Shown here one piece after another: positions 1 to 5,790 of a DNA stretch of 5,790 bases. The translations under genes were made by a program, and so were the position numbers. How positions within the stretch are numbered: position 1 is the first letter of the stretch; each line of letters starts with the position of its first letter. The DNA is from Cyanobacteria bacterium UBA8156 (GTDB lineage: Bacteria > Cyanobacteriota > Cyanobacteriia > Pseudanabaenales > Pseudanabaenaceae), in NCBI GenBank assembly GCA_003456125.1, contig DMPD01000343.1, forward strand, positions 1 to 5,790, read 5' to 3'. Below the pieces are notes generated by a model, which searched no databases, was not told the DNA's origin, and was given only the letters and a program-made list of their open reading frames with translations.

Positions 1-16
1 GAGCGTCGGGAGGATG

Positions 17-1174
17 TCACGCTGCTGGGCGGCGGGTGGCTTGCCATTCTTGCAGGCGATCCACCGCTGTCAGTAGGGTCTCGTCTTTTTTGGCGAAACA
101 AAACCGAATGTAGGGACTGCGATCGCCGCGGGTGAAACAGGCCCCCGGCACCACCGCCAGACCGGCTTCCCGGGCCAACCCCTCGGCAGCGGCGGCCCCA
201 TCGGCGGCGATCGCCCGGCCATCGGCCCAGATGTAGTACGCACCTTGGGGCGGCACCGGATTCAAGCCGCATTTTTGCAGTGCCGGCAACAACAACGTCC
301 GTTTGGTGCGGTACTGGTGGGCCAATTCCGTAAAATACTCTTCCCCAAAGGCCAAGGCCACCACAGCGGCGTGTTGCAACGGAGCGGGGGCGCAAATCGT
401 CAAAAAGTCATGAATGCGCCGCATCGCCGCGGTTAAAGCCGGACAGGCTACGGTGTAGCCCAACCGCCAACCCGTCACGCAAAACGTTTTGGAAAAACCG
501 TTGACCAACACGGTGCGCTCCCGCATCTCCGGCCACGCCAACAAACTGTGGTGTTCGCCGCTGTAGAGGATGTGTTCGTAAATCTCGTCGGTGATGGCGT
601 ACACGTTGTGGCGATCGCACAGTTCCGCCAACCAACTCAGTTCTTCCCGCGACCACACCTTGCCGGTGGGATTGCTGGGGGTGTTCACAATCACGGCTTT
701 TAATCCCTGGGCAAACACCGCCGCCAACCGCTCGCGATCGATGGGGGCGGTGTCCAACGGGAAAAACACCGGCACGCCCCCCACCGTCGCCAAGTTGGGC
801 ACGTAGTTTTCGTAGAACGGCTCGAAAATCAACACCCGATCGCCGGGATCGACCAACGCCATCAAGGCCAAGTTGAGGCCTTCGGTAGCCCCACAACACA
901 CCGTGATTTCTGTGTCTGGGTTCGCCGCAATCCCGTTGTCCCGCTGCAACTTCTCCGCCAGTCCCTGGCGCAAAGCCGCCAGACCCCAAGGATCGGCGTA
1001 CTGGTTCCAATCGGCGGCGATCGCCCGTTGCGCCGCTTCTTTGAGGGCCAAGGGGGCGGCAAAATCCGGTAACCCCTGGGCCAAATTGAGGGCACCATAG
1101 CGATCGCAATACCGAGAGGCTTCGCGAATTTGGGATTCTTTGATGGCTAAAGCACGCTGCGAAAACACGGACAC
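17..1174 (-). CDS. PLP-dependent class I/II aminotransferase (kynurenine/methionine/glutamine transaminase-like)
   Basis: This is a complete 385-residue fold-type I aminotransferase, presumably cytosolic, that moves an amino group from an amino acid to a 2-oxo acid. The PLP-binding lysine is K229 in NGFSKTFCVTGWRLGY, with R237 just after it for the cofactor phosphate. N168 lies in NTPSNPTGK, D196 in ITDEIYE (pyridine nitrogen), and R357 in YIRFCF is the expected carboxylate-binding arginine. The N-terminal LNLAQGLPDF and the FEPFYENY segment (117-124) resemble the kynurenine aminotransferase / glutamine transaminase K / YbdL methionine aminotransferase group rather than aspartate aminotransferase. 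The true substrate cannot be read from sequence. Length is normal for the family. The start is GTG at 1174; a second in-frame GTG at 1168 is equally possible, and neither has a clear Shine-Dalgarno. The frame stays open upstream, but no family-like sequence precedes the GTG. It follows the pstS remnant by 35 bases on the same strand. Confidence 0.93.
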   Translation of the reverse strand: MSVFSQRALAIKESQIREASRYCDRYGALNLAQGLPDFAAPLALKEAAQRAIAADWNQYADPWGLAALRQGLAEKLQRDNGIAANPDTEITVCCGATEGLNLALMALVDPGDRVLIFEPFYENYVPNLATVGGVPVFFPLDTAPIDRERLAAVFAQGLKAVIVNTPSNPTGKVWSREELSWLAELCDRHNVYAITDEIYEHILYSGEHHSLLAWPEMRERTVLVNGFSKTFCVTGWRLGYTVACPALTAAMRRIHDFLTICAPAPLQHAAVVALAFGEEYFTELAHQYRTKRTLLLPALQKCGLNPVPPQGAYYIWADGRAIAADGAAAAEGLAREAGLAVVPGACFTRGDRSPYIRFCFAKKDETLLTAVDRLQEWQATRRPAA

Positions 1175-1209
1175 AATCCAAAAACCGTGTTTTATGGTAG
1201 CGCGATCTT

Positions 1210-1485
1210 CTAGTTCTGCAACTTCTGGGTGGTCAACAACTGGGACAGGGTCATGCCCACCGGCGACTTACCACCAAACACCGTGCCCACCCGCCCCAAG
1301 TGAATCCGGTTTTGGGCCACCTGGTACGCCTGCGCCGGCAACAGTACATAACCGACACTGGCCACCGCTTGCGGAGCCTGGGTCAAATACGTAGTCACAA
1401 AATCCCGCACCTCTTTGCGCTGCATCGACGCTTGGTTGACGTAGATGAACAGCGGCCGCGCGAGGGGCTGGTAGCGACCGCTATT
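1210..1485 (-). pseudogene. pstS: 3' remnant of phosphate ABC transporter substrate-binding protein PstS
   Basis: Reading the minus strand down to the TAG at 1210-1212 gives about 91 residues that match the C-terminal end of PstS. The segment GRYQPLARPLFIYVN (about 1476 to 1435) is followed by a helix with DFVTTYL, then VGYVLLPAQAYQVAQ, then the glycine-rich GTVFGGKSPVG tail. PstS is the periplasmic or lipid-anchored phosphate receptor of the Pst transporter and is normally more than 300 residues, so roughly three quarters is gone, including the signal peptide and phosphate-binding loops. The frame stays open to a TGA at 1552-1554, but residues encoded above about 1486 no longer look like PstS, so the break lies around 1486-1500. 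The only in-frame ATG is internal (1425). A terminator lies immediately upstream. The surviving codons carry no stop, which suggests a fairly recent loss. A functional short protein is unlikely. Confidence 0.8.
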
Positions 1486-1536
1486 GCTTCTGGCAAAACT
1501 TCTGAATCCCCAACTCCCTTGCCAAAAAACCTTCGG

Positions 1537-1575
1537 AAAAAAGTGGTTCCGTCAGGGCCACGGATCGACGGAACC
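1537..1575 (-). terminator. Rho-independent terminator, leftward
   Basis: A perfect 9-bp inverted repeat, GGTTCCGTC at 1545-1553 and GACGGAACC at 1567-1575, has a 13-base loop. On the minus strand it is followed after two bases by six T (A6 at 1537-1542 on the plus strand). This is a textbook intrinsic terminator for leftward transcription. It would end the arsR transcript about 110 bases after the arsR stop codon. No T-run follows the hairpin in the rightward direction. Confidence 0.75.
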
Positions 1576-1583
1576 GACCGTGA

Positions 1584-1612
1584 ATTCCATCAAACTTAAT
1601 TGATGAAATCAA
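1584..1612 (-). promoter_or_regulatory. Possible weak leftward promoter overlapping the ArsR-type operator
   Basis: On the minus strand TTGATT (1612 to 1607) and TGGAAT (1589 to 1584) are spaced by 17 bases, each matching four or five of six consensus positions. Both fall inside or against the ArsR-like repeats, as a repressed promoter would. A start near 1577 would lie immediately before the terminator hairpin and the pstS stump, so any transcript today would be very short. Confidence 0.22.
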
Positions 1613-1623
1613 TTTTCGTTGAC
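1589..1623. promoter_or_regulatory. Tandem ArsR-type operator (two ATCAA-N6-TTGAT repeats)
   Basis: The first site is ATCAAACTTAATTGAT (1589-1604), a perfect ATCAA-N6-TTGAT. The second, ATCAATTTTCGTTGAC (1608-1623), has one mismatch in the last base. They are direct repeats with a 19-base period. As I recall it, this is the consensus and the doubled arrangement reported for the ArsR operator of the Synechocystis PCC 6803 arsBHC operon. The arsR gene lies 60 bases to the right, which makes the assignment stronger. Which promoter it controls is unclear (see findings). Confidence 0.6.
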
Positions 1624-1676
1624 TTGAAGAGGCGGAGGCAGGTTCGATCGCAAGAGTTCAAAAATTGTGAGCTTTG

Positions 1677-1686
1677 GTAACGTTAC
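1677..1686. repeat. 10-bp perfect palindrome over the arsR stop codon
   Basis: GTAACGTTAC reads the same on both strands and contains the arsR TAA. It has no T-run and does not extend further as a palindrome, so it is not a terminator. It may be coincidental. Confidence 0.3.
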
Positions 1687-1991
1687 GAACAGCGCTCACG
1701 GACGGGGGAGTCCACAGCGGTAAAGGACTGCAAAAAACCTTGCAGGGAGGCGAAGGCCGCGGGATTGAGGGCATAGTACGTCCAGCGACCGTCCGGGCGG
1801 CTGTGGATGAGGTTGGCCTCCCGCAATACCCGCAGGTGAAAAGACAAACGGGATTGGGCGACCCCCAGGTGTTCCCCCAAATCGCACACACAGAGTTCGC
1901 CGCGGGACAGGGCGATCGCGATTTCCAGACGCAACGGATCGCTGAGGGCCCGCAGAGCGATGAGCGGTGTTTGGCAGGTAGGGGCAAGCAT
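1683..1991 (-). CDS. arsR: ArsR/SmtB-family metalloid-responsive transcriptional repressor
   Basis: This is a small winged-helix repressor. From the ATG at 1991 it has 102 residues. ALRALSDPLRLEIAIAL forms the N-terminal helices. ELCVCDLGEHLG (about 32-43) carries the C34-x-C36 pair that forms the As(III)/Sb(III) site in E. coli-type ArsR, at nearly the same numbering. AQSRLSFHLRVLREANLI is the recognition helix, and DGRWTYYAL is the wing. The third cysteine of the classical CVCDLC motif is a glycine here, and two more cysteines lie near the ends (C6, C101). An in-frame TTG at 2018 would add nine residues. I prefer the ATG because it gives the usual short lead-in to the ALSDPLRL motif, although no clear Shine-Dalgarno supports either start. 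It lies 29 bases downstream of the cysteine-pair protein gene on the same strand, probably in one transcript. A matching operator lies just past its 3' end. Family assignment is firm; arsenic or antimony as the effector is inferred from the CVC motif and the operator. Confidence 0.92.
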   Translation of the reverse strand: MLAPTCQTPLIALRALSDPLRLEIAIALSRGELCVCDLGEHLGVAQSRLSFHLRVLREANLIHSRPDGRWTYYALNPAAFASLQGFLQSFTAVDSPVRERCS

Positions 1992-2020
1992 AGGGCAAAC
2001 CAAGGCGAGGGTAGACAAAC

Positions 2021-3202
2021 TTAGCCCGTGGCTTTCGAGCGATAGGCATAGTAGCGGTGCAATCCCGCTTCGCAGTCGGGGCGGTAGGCCTTGGGCACCC
2101 CCACACAGGCCTGGCTACCGTCATCCCCCACCGGCAACTTATCGGCGATGGATGCGCCAATGCGACCGAAACAAAACGCGCGATCGGATTGGGGTACCCG
2201 CCGACAAAATTGGACGGAGGTCTCAATATCGGTGGTGTAGTTGGCGGCGAGGTTGTCTACCCCCGAACCGATGCAGTAGTGCCGCAGATCCGCCGGAAAT
2301 TCCTGGCAGATGCGCAGGGCTTTGTCGTAAAACGAGCCGCCGGCCCCAACCACCGCCGTTTGCCACCCCGGATTGGTGGCCATGATGCCAATGCTTTCGA
2401 GGCAGGGTTTTAGGTGTTCTTCTGCCCGCAAACACAGCCGGCTGGCGGCTGCCACCGACATCCCCGATCGCCGCAGCAGGTGGCTGGCGTGGTTGATGTA
2501 ACACTGGTACCGGTACCGGCGATCGACCGTGTTGCAAGGAGCCAACGGATCGTCGGCGAAGACCCCTGCCTGTCCCATGCCGTTGGTTTCACCGTTGATG
2601 TTTTCCATGAACACCCCTTGCCAACAGCCTTCGGCCCGTGAGCCCTCCAATCTATCGCACACGGCGAGGGAGGCTTCCAGGTCGTACATTTTGGCCATCA
2701 TCACGCCGTGGCCCACCCCGTGGAAACAATAAAATTCCGCCCGGGATTGGGTGCTTTGCCCGCTGTCGCAAATCTTGCGAGAGGTAGCGACCAAATCCGG
2801 CTCTTCCGCCAAGGCCGCCTGAAAGAACCCGTGTTGGCAGCCATAATTAAAACTATCGGGGCAGGCGGCAAAGGCCTCCGGGTTTACCCCAAAAGTCCGG
2901 GCCGTAGCTCGACCAATGTGGTGGGCCATTTCGTGAAAATCATCCTGGGCCACCACCGCCTTGGTTGCGATCGCCCGGTTTAATACCTCAAAGGCCGCTA
3001 CGGGCCCCCCCGCCGCCGTAAATTCCTCCAGCTTGTGCCCCAAACAGACCAAGTCGGTACCGCCGCACTCTTGGCGAATGGTGGCGATGGCTGCCCCCTG
3101 ATCCAACCCGGCAAAGGTCAGAGCCTCCGCCCGAGGCATCCAGACCCAGGTTAGAACCAACAAGGTACACAACAGCACTTTTCCCAAGGGCTTTCCGATC
3201 AT
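2021..3202 (-). CDS. Exported cysteine-pair repeat protein of unknown function
   Basis: I do not recognise a named family. Numbering here is from the upstream GTG at 3220 (399 residues). An alternative ATG at residue 7 (3202) leaves a cleaner signal peptide: K10, K14, a hydrophobic run from about 15 to 27, then an AEA cleavage site after residue 33. The mature part has 18 cysteines: 52/59, 120/128, 151/165, 188/199, 229/240, 263/273, 305/316, 339/350, 372/383. From 188 on, members of a pair are 10-11 residues apart and successive pairs are 33-42 apart. The second cysteine of a pair is usually followed by a glycine/histidine stretch (GCQHGFF, YCFHGVGHG, GCWQGVF, YCIGSGV, FCFGRIG). This suggests a solenoid of disulphide-clasped helical hairpins in the periplasm. 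A HEMAHH segment (96-101) contains an HExxH pattern. The gene lies upstream of arsR on the same strand and is divergent from crr6. A metal(loid)-related role is a guess from context only. Confidence 0.85.
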   Translation of the reverse strand: MIGKPLGKVLLCTLLVLTWVWMPRAEALTFAGLDQGAAIATIRQECGGTDLVCLGHKLEEFTAAGGPVAAFEVLNRAIATKAVVAQDDFHEMAHHIGRATARTFGVNPEAFAACPDSFNYGCQHGFFQAALAEEPDLVATSRKICDSGQSTQSRAEFYCFHGVGHGVMMAKMYDLEASLAVCDRLEGSRAEGCWQGVFMENINGETNGMGQAGVFADDPLAPCNTVDRRYRYQCYINHASHLLRRSGMSVAAASRLCLRAEEHLKPCLESIGIMATNPGWQTAVVGAGGSFYDKALRICQEFPADLRHYCIGSGVDNLAANYTTDIETSVQFCRRVPQSDRAFCFGRIGASIADKLPVGDDGSQACVGVPKAYRPDCEAGLHRYYAYRSKATG

Positions 3203-3235
3203 GGCTTGGATTGGATGCACTGGGCCCTATGGTAA

Positions 3236-3241
3236 TACAAT
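3236..3241 (+). promoter_or_regulatory. Candidate -10 element for crr6
   Basis: TACAAT matches five of six consensus positions and would place a transcript start near 3248, about eleven bases before the preferred crr6 ATG. No convincing -35 lies 16-18 bases upstream. The interval also has to hold the leftward promoter of the divergent cysteine-pair gene, for which I see only TATTAC (3237 to 3232), without a matching -35. Confidence 0.28.
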
Positions 3242-3258
3242 CCCCTAGCTTTGACACC

Positions 3259-3717
3259 ATGACGGTTATTCACCTCAACGCGGCGTGCATTCAGCCCCTG
3301 GATTTAACCCCCGCCCGCATTGCCATCGAACGGGCGATCGCCGCCCCGGAACCGGAACCCCTCCGCTTCCAGATTTGGTACCCCCGGGACGAAGGAGACC
3401 CCCGCGAATGGTCGGAAATACCGGAGGTGCGCCTCTGGTTTGTCCGGCTGGATGCCACCTATCCATGGCTGCCGTACTTTTTGGATTGGCGGGAAGGGGA
3501 ACTCACCCGCTATGCGGCGATGTTGGTGCCCCATCAGTTTCGCAAGACCGAGGGGGTGACCTTCAACGCCGAAGCCCTGGAGATTTTCGTGATGCACAAG
3601 TTGTTTGCGATCGCCCTCTGGCAACAACAACAAAACCGGGTGAACTGGCCCAAACTCCAACAGATGGCCCAGACCCTGGGCTACGAGGTAGAGGAGGGCT
3701 TTTTCGCGCTGCTCTAG
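3259..3717 (+). CDS. crr6: CRR6-family (DUF1817) NDH-1 complex assembly factor
   Basis: This 152-residue soluble protein matches the chlororespiratory reduction 6 family. The family takes part in assembly of the hydrophilic arm of the chloroplast NDH complex and, in cyanobacteria (Synechocystis Slr1097), in maturation of the NdhI subunit of NDH-1. The diagnostic block is near residues 40-80: [19 protein letters not shown], then [19 protein letters not shown], then the [15 protein letters not shown] stretch. It ends with [17 protein letters not shown] and [10 protein letters not shown]. There is no signal peptide or membrane segment, as expected for a cytoplasmic chaperone-like factor. The ATG at 3259 gives the usual family N-terminus (MTVIHLN...LDLTPA). 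In-frame starts at 3229 (ATG) and 3211 (TTG) would add residues without family resemblance and run into the divergent promoter region. No Shine-Dalgarno is visible. It converges on acs with overlapping stop codons. Confidence 0.93.
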   Translation: MTVIHLNAACIQPLDLTPARIAIERAIAAPEPEPLRFQIWYPRDEGDPREWSEIPEVRLWFVRLDATYPWLPYFLDWREGELTRYAAMLVPHQFRKTEGVTFNAEALEIFVMHKLFAIALWQQQQNRVNWPKLQQMAQTLGYEVEEGFFALL

Positions 3718-5678
3718 ACTTCTTCCCGCAGCCGATCCAATACGGAGCGATCTTCGAGGGTAGAGAGATCGCCGCTGAAGTCGCTGCCGGCGGCCAAGGC
3801 CCGCAACAACCGCCGCACGATTTTGCCGGAACGGGTCTTGGGCAGCGCCGGTGCAAACCGGATGTCTCCGGGCCGGGCGATCGCCCCGATTTCCTGCACC
3901 ACATGATCCTTGAGGGCTTGCACCAGGGCTTCGTTGGGGGTCTGGCCCTCGGCCAAAATCACAAAAGCGCAGATGTCTTCGCCCTTGAGGGGGTCGGGTT
4001 TGCCCACCACCGCCGCCTCGGCTACCGCCGGATGGGACACCAACGCCGATTCGATTTCCATGGTGCCCAACCGGTGCCCCGCCGCATTGATCACGTCGTC
4101 CACCCGGCCCATCACCCAAAAGTAACCGTCCTCATCTTGACGGGCCCCATCCCCCGCAAAATAAAAGTATTGGCCGTCACAGGGGGGAATGTGCTCCCAA
4201 TAGCTGCGCCGGAACCGCTCCGGGTCGCCAAACACGGTGCGCATCATGCCGGGCCAGGGATGGGTAACGGTGAGGTAGCCCCCTTCGTTCACCCCCACGG
4301 GATGGCCGTTGAGGTCTACCACCTGGGGAAAAATCCCCGGCAGCGGTAGGGCCGCCGAACCCGGTTTGGTGGCGATCGCCCCCGGCAGGGCGCTGATCAG
4401 GATGCCCCCGGTCTCGGTTTGCCACCAGGTATCGACAATGGGACACCGCCCACCCCCAATGACGTGGTGGTACCACATCCAGGCCTCCGGGTTGATCGGT
4501 TCGCCGACGGTGCCCAGCAACCGCAGGGAGGACAGGTCGCGGGCCCGCGGGAAGTGCTCGCCGGCCTTGAGGAAGGCCCGGATGGCGGTAGGGGCCGTAT
4601 AAAAAATTGTCACCCCGTATTTTTCGATGATGTCCCAGAAGCAACCGGGGTTGGTGGGGCGGGGAGCCCCCTCGTACATCACCACCGTCGCGCCGTTGGA
4701 GAGGGGCCCGTACACGATGTAGCTGTGGCCGGTGATCCACCCCACATCGGCGGTGCACCAATACACATCCTCATCCCGCAGATCAAACACCCACTGGGTG
4801 GTCATATGGGCATACAGGTTGTACCCGGCGGTGGTGTGCACCACCCCCTTGGGTTTGCCGGTACTGCCGCTGGTGTACAAAACAAACAAAACATCCTCGC
4901 TGGCGCAGGGTTCGGCAGGACATTGCCCCGCCGCCCCGGCCTGCAAATCGTGCCACCAACTGTCGCGCCCCGGCACCATCGTCACCGGCTGGGCTGCCCG
5001 CCGCACCACCAAAACGTGTTGGACGCTGGGTACCCCCGCCAACGCTTTGTCGGCTTGATCCTTGAGGGGCACCACCGCATCTTTGCGCCAACCGCCGTCC
5101 GCCGTGATCAACACCTTGGCCTGGGCATCGTTGAGGCGATCGCGCAGGGCTTCGGCACTGAACCCCCCAAACACCACCGAATGGGGGGCCCCCAACCGCG
5201 CACAGGCCAACATGGCGATCGCCGCTTCGGGGATCATGGGCAGGTAAATCCCCACCACATCCCCTTTCTGTACCCCCAATTGCTTCAGGACGTTGGCCAT
5301 CTGGCACACTTCCCGGTGCAGTTGCCCGTAGGTGAGGGTGCGGCTGTCGCCGGGTTCCCCTTCCCAAACAATCGCTGCTTTGTTGCGCCGCCAAGTGCCC
5401 AAATGCCGATCCAAGCAGTTGTGGCTGACGTTGAGGCGACCCCCTTCAAACCATTTGGCCTGGGGCGGCTGCCAGTCCAAAACCGTGTGCCACCGCTCGA
5501 ACCACGCCAGTTCCTGGGCCGCCTGCTCCTCCCAAAAAGCGATCGGGTCTTCCCGGCTGCGATCGTACAAAGCGCGGTAGGCCTCGTAGCTGCCAATCCG
5601 CGCTTTGGCCGCAAAGGTCGGCGGCGGTGCAAACCACCGCTTTTCCTGCAATACCGACTCGATCGCCCCCTCGCTCAT
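3714..5678 (-). CDS. acs: Acetyl-CoA synthetase, AMP-forming (acetate--CoA ligase)
   Basis: This enzyme activates acetate with ATP and CoA to acetyl-CoA, AMP and pyrophosphate through an acetyl-adenylate. From the ATG at 5678 it has 654 residues, the usual Acs length. Visible in order: N-terminal [13 protein letters not shown]; the P-loop [13 protein letters not shown] (268-280); VGWITGHSY (312-320); the [10 protein letters not shown] core (416-425), whose second tryptophan (W419) restricts the pocket to acetate; [21 protein letters not shown] (hinge and C-terminal domain entry); and [11 protein letters not shown], with catalytic K619, the lysine that is reversibly acetylated in Salmonella Acs. 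An in-frame ATG at 5735 would add 19 residues, but that stretch is AT-richer and lacks a Shine-Dalgarno. The ATG at 5678 has GGAG nine bases upstream. All catalytic motifs are intact. It is divergent from a tRNA gene and convergent with crr6. Confidence 0.96.
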   Translation of the reverse strand: MSEGAIESVLQEKRWFAPPPTFAAKARIGSYEAYRALYDRSREDPIAFWEEQAAQELAWFERWHTVLDWQPPQAKWFEGGRLNVSHNCLDRHLGTWRRNKAAIVWEGEPGDSRTLTYGQLHREVCQMANVLKQLGVQKGDVVGIYLPMIPEAAIAMLACARLGAPHSVVFGGFSAEALRDRLNDAQAKVLITADGGWRKDAVVPLKDQADKALAGVPSVQHVLVVRRAAQPVTMVPGRDSWWHDLQAGAAGQCPAEPCASEDVLFVLYTSGSTGKPKGVVHTTAGYNLYAHMTTQWVFDLRDEDVYWCTADVGWITGHSYIVYGPLSNGATVVMYEGAPRPTNPGCFWDIIEKYGVTIFYTAPTAIRAFLKAGEHFPRARDLSSLRLLGTVGEPINPEAWMWYHHVIGGGRCPIVDTWWQTETGGILISALPGAIATKPGSAALPLPGIFPQVVDLNGHPVGVNEGGYLTVTHPWPGMMRTVFGDPERFRRSYWEHIPPCDGQYFYFAGDGARQDEDGYFWVMGRVDDVINAAGHRLGTMEIESALVSHPAVAEAAVVGKPDPLKGEDICAFVILAEGQTPNEALVQALKDHVVQEIGAIARPGDIRFAPALPKTRSGKIVRRLLRALAAGSDFSGDLSTLEDRSVLDRLREEV

Positions 5679-5736
5679 ACCCCTCTGCTCCGCATACTTT
5701 TGGGATTCACCATACCACTTCGTTTTGTCAAACATC

Positions 5737-5745
5737 TGCTATAGT
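5737..5745 (+). promoter_or_regulatory. Extended -10 promoter for the tRNA gene
   Basis: TGCTATAGT is an extended -10 (TG-N-TATAGT). It predicts a transcript start near 5752, eight bases before the mature tRNA end at 5760. The -35 region is poor, as is common for extended -10 promoters. The central CTATAG is self-complementary, so the same bases also read as a -10-like TATAGC toward acs. Confidence 0.5.
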
Positions 5746-5759
5746 TAAAAACGCTCTGC

Positions 5760-5790
5760 GGGTGACTAGCGCAACGGTAGCGCATCGGAC
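5760..5790 (+). tRNA. tRNA gene, 5' part only (cut by window end)
   Basis: The bases fit a tRNA 5' half: acceptor strand GGGTGAC (5760-5766), TA at positions 8-9, D-stem GCGC (5769-5772), loop AACGGTA, D-stem partner GCGC (5780-5783), A26, then the 5' anticodon stem TCGGA and C32. The window stops just before U33 and the anticodon, so the amino acid cannot be assigned. Confidence 0.8.

Larger units (their letters stand above)
119..5222. repeat. Dispersed HIP1 octamers (GCGATCGC), 13 copies
   Basis: Complete GCGATCGC palindromes start at 119, 207, 611, 1017, 1100, 1912, 2967, 3334, 3607, 3877, 4372, 5136 and 5215, about one per 450 bases. HIP1 over-representation is a hallmark of many cyanobacterial genomes. 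All copies fall inside coding sequence. The interval 1108-1911, which includes the pstS stump and the regulatory stretch, has none. Confidence 0.9.

Noticed and set aside
1491..1524. TGGCAA ... TTGCCA inverted repeat as a second terminator
   Set aside because: The stem is only 6 bp with a 22-base loop, too weak for an intrinsic terminator. The 9-bp hairpin at 1545-1575 is far better.
1300..1599. A 99-codon open frame on the plus strand across the pstS stump and terminator
   Set aside because: Its first half is antisense to the PstS-like codons and its second half runs through the terminator hairpin. There is no family resemblance and no ribosome-binding site. I considered a transposase fragment and saw no motif.
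3251..3256. Consensus -35 hexamer TTGACA just before the crr6 ATG
   Set aside because: The position 17 bases downstream (3274-3279) has no -10 resemblance, and a promoter there would start inside the crr6 coding region.
3285..4349. A 354-codon open frame on the plus strand crossing crr6 and the acs 3' end
   Set aside because: It overlaps crr6 in another frame and acs on the opposite strand, has low-complexity composition, and resembles no protein I recognise.
4419..5744. A 441-codon open frame on the plus strand opposite acs
   Set aside because: It is the GC-rich antisense shadow of acs. The product is rich in Pro, Gly, His and Arg, has no recognisable domain, and the minus strand carries every Acs motif.
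1..5790. CRISPR array, integrase or complete insertion sequence
   Set aside because: No direct-repeat/spacer pattern, no transposase or integrase motif in any frame that I could read, and no paired long terminal repeats.

Overview
This window is cyanobacterial chromosome. Thirteen complete HIP1 octamers (GCGATCGC) lie in 5.8 kb, where chance predicts about 0.1. It also carries a CRR6-type NDH-1 assembly factor, a family confined to cyanobacteria and plastids. The DNA is GC-rich and tightly packed. The species cannot be fixed from the sequence alone.

Layout, left to right. A complete PLP-dependent class I/II aminotransferase lies on the minus strand (17-1174). Just upstream of it is the 3' stump of a phosphate-binding protein gene, pstS (1210 to about 1485), whose first three quarters or so are missing. 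From about 1490 to 1682 there is no intact gene. This stretch holds a Rho-independent terminator (minus strand) and a tandem pair of ATCAA-N6-TTGAT-type sites that match the ArsR operator known from Synechocystis. Next come arsR (1683-1991, minus) and, directly upstream on the same strand, an unrecognised exported protein of about 393 residues (2021-3202) in which all mature-region cysteines fall into regularly spaced pairs. A short divergent promoter region separates it from crr6 (3259-3717, plus). crr6 converges on acs, encoding AMP-forming acetyl-CoA synthetase (3714-5678, minus), and the two stop codons interlock in one CTAG. At the right edge a tRNA gene (plus) begins at 5760 and is cut off by the window end before its anticodon.

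The aminotransferase, crr6, acs and tRNA look like ordinary housekeeping genes. The middle block (1490-3220) is the part worth attention: a probable two-gene operon of a disulphide-rich exported protein and an As(III)-type ArsR repressor. It is followed by a double ArsR-like operator, a terminator and the wreck of a phosphate/arsenate-related transporter gene. My inference is that this is an eroded or rearranged metalloid-response locus and that the cysteine-pair protein may be a partner in it. The sequence shows the linkage and the motifs, but it does not show the function.
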